Positions 63,554 through 64,000 of a DNA stretch of 64,000 bases are shown here, piece after piece. The stretch is from a bacterium 1XD42-76. GTDB taxonomy: Bacteria; Bacillota; Clostridia; Lachnospirales; Lachnospiraceae. Below the pieces are notes generated by a model that was given only the letters and a program-made list of their open reading frames with translations, had not been told where the DNA came from and made no database searches. The stretch lies in NCBI GenBank assembly GCA_009917545.1, contig QZDW01000019.1, forward strand, positions 1 to 64,000, in the 5' to 3' direction. Every line of letters begins with the position of its first letter. Position 1 is the stretch's first letter. The translations under genes and the position numbers were made by a program.

Positions 63554-64000
63554 CTATAACAGCGCCATCACCTTTACATAATCCTCTGTCTTATCCCGCA
63601 TAATAGAGAGACCCAAAGTAAGCTCTTCCAAAGGAAATCTATGTGTAATCAGGCTCTCCGGACGGATATTTCCTTCCTTAAGACGTGCCAGAACATACTG
63701 CCAGTCGTCGTCCGGATCGTTTGTAAACGAGGAATTCCAGGTTCCTGTCACCGTAAGCTGGTTCCGCAGGATCTTCCAGTAGAGATCCTTTTCAAACGTC
63801 ATGGACGAATACGGATTACCGACCAAAACGGCTGCCCCGCCCGGCGCAGTTCCTGCAACCGCCAGATTGATTGTCTCATTCCTTCCGACACACTCAAAAA
63901 AAGCCTCCACCCCAAGACCGCCGGTTCTCTCCGCCAGAAAGCTTCCCGCATCCTGTGTACGGCTGTCACAGAAGCGCTCCGGGGAAACGCCCAGCAAAAG
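63554..64000 (-). CDS. zinc-type alcohol dehydrogenase, C-terminal part (cut by window edge)
   Basis: Only the last 148 or so residues are inside the window; the frame is open at the right edge. The visible part is the end of the Rossmann domain and the C-terminal catalytic-domain strand of a medium-chain dehydrogenase: TGGLGVEAFFECVGRNETIN, GGAAVLVGNPYSSMTFEKDL and RNQLTVTGTWNSSF. It resembles galactitol- or ribitol-phosphate dehydrogenases. It is upstream of the glycerophosphotransferase-like gene on the same strand, so it may supply a polyol phosphate. Confidence 0.75.
   Translation of the reverse strand, partial: LLLGVSPERFCDSRTQDAGSFLAERTGGLGVEAFFECVGRNETINLAVAGTAPGGAAVLVGNPYSSMTFEKDLYWKILRNQLTVTGTWNSSFTNDPDDDWQYVLARLKEGNIRPESLITHRFPLEELTLGLSIMRDKTEDYVKVMALL

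Overview
The window looks like chromosome from an anaerobic, spore-forming member of the Clostridia, most likely Lachnospiraceae. The support is a complete spoIIIAA-AH operon, a flavodiiron protein with rubredoxin, a ferrous-iron (feo) operon, Gram-positive style Shine-Dalgarno sites and choline-binding-like cell-wall repeats. No rRNA, tRNA or CRISPR array was seen. Almost every gene before 24.8 kb lies on the minus strand.

Positions 1-24.8 kb are accessory DNA, probably the remains of one or more integrated elements. From left to right it holds: a recombination operon (small protein, YqaJ-type nuclease, small membrane protein, frameshifted RecD2-like helicase); a PIN-domain toxin-antitoxin pair; a second operon (zinc-ribbon protein and a cysteine-rich protein ending in a sliding-clamp-like QLSLF motif); two AbiEi-like winged-helix genes with repeated operators; a five-gene putative defence operon with its own XRE-type regulator; several element-type genes; a 5' fragment of uvrB; and a decayed tyrosine recombinase. 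The recombination operon and the zinc-ribbon operon are each preceded by the same unit: a consensus promoter with an upstream 12-bp palindrome and a structured leader of about 250 nt that ends in an intrinsic terminator.

The most interesting locus is 9.3-20.0 kb. Five tightly packed genes encode a CoiA-like zinc-binding protein, a coiled-coil protein with a degenerate P-loop-like C-terminus, an unrecognised protein, a 1,728-residue DEAH helicase with a C-terminal DUF1998-type cysteine cluster, and a D12-class adenine methyltransferase. The giant helicase recalls DruE of Druantia and DrmB of DISARM, but the partners do not match a type I can name, so this may be a variant or undescribed anti-phage system.

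From 24.9 kb on the gene content is mostly housekeeping: aroD, a D-2-hydroxyacid dehydrogenase, trkA-trkH, feo genes, an oxygen-defence cluster (flavodiiron protein, rubredoxin, M42 peptidase, flavodoxin), a 2-hydroxycarboxylate transporter, a GreA-type factor, a LysR regulator, yaaA, pcp, a MerR regulator and a GNAT acetyltransferase. These are followed by a 2,046-residue secreted leucine-rich-repeat surface protein, an Asp23 protein, the sporulation spoIIIA operon, a PadR/DUF1700 operon, a DUF1266 lipoprotein, a CDP-glycerol-transferase-like protein and a truncated alcohol dehydrogenase at the right edge. This part also carries decayed genes, two MITE-like palindromes, an intergenic tandem repeat and an orphan 17-codon gene between its own promoter and terminator.
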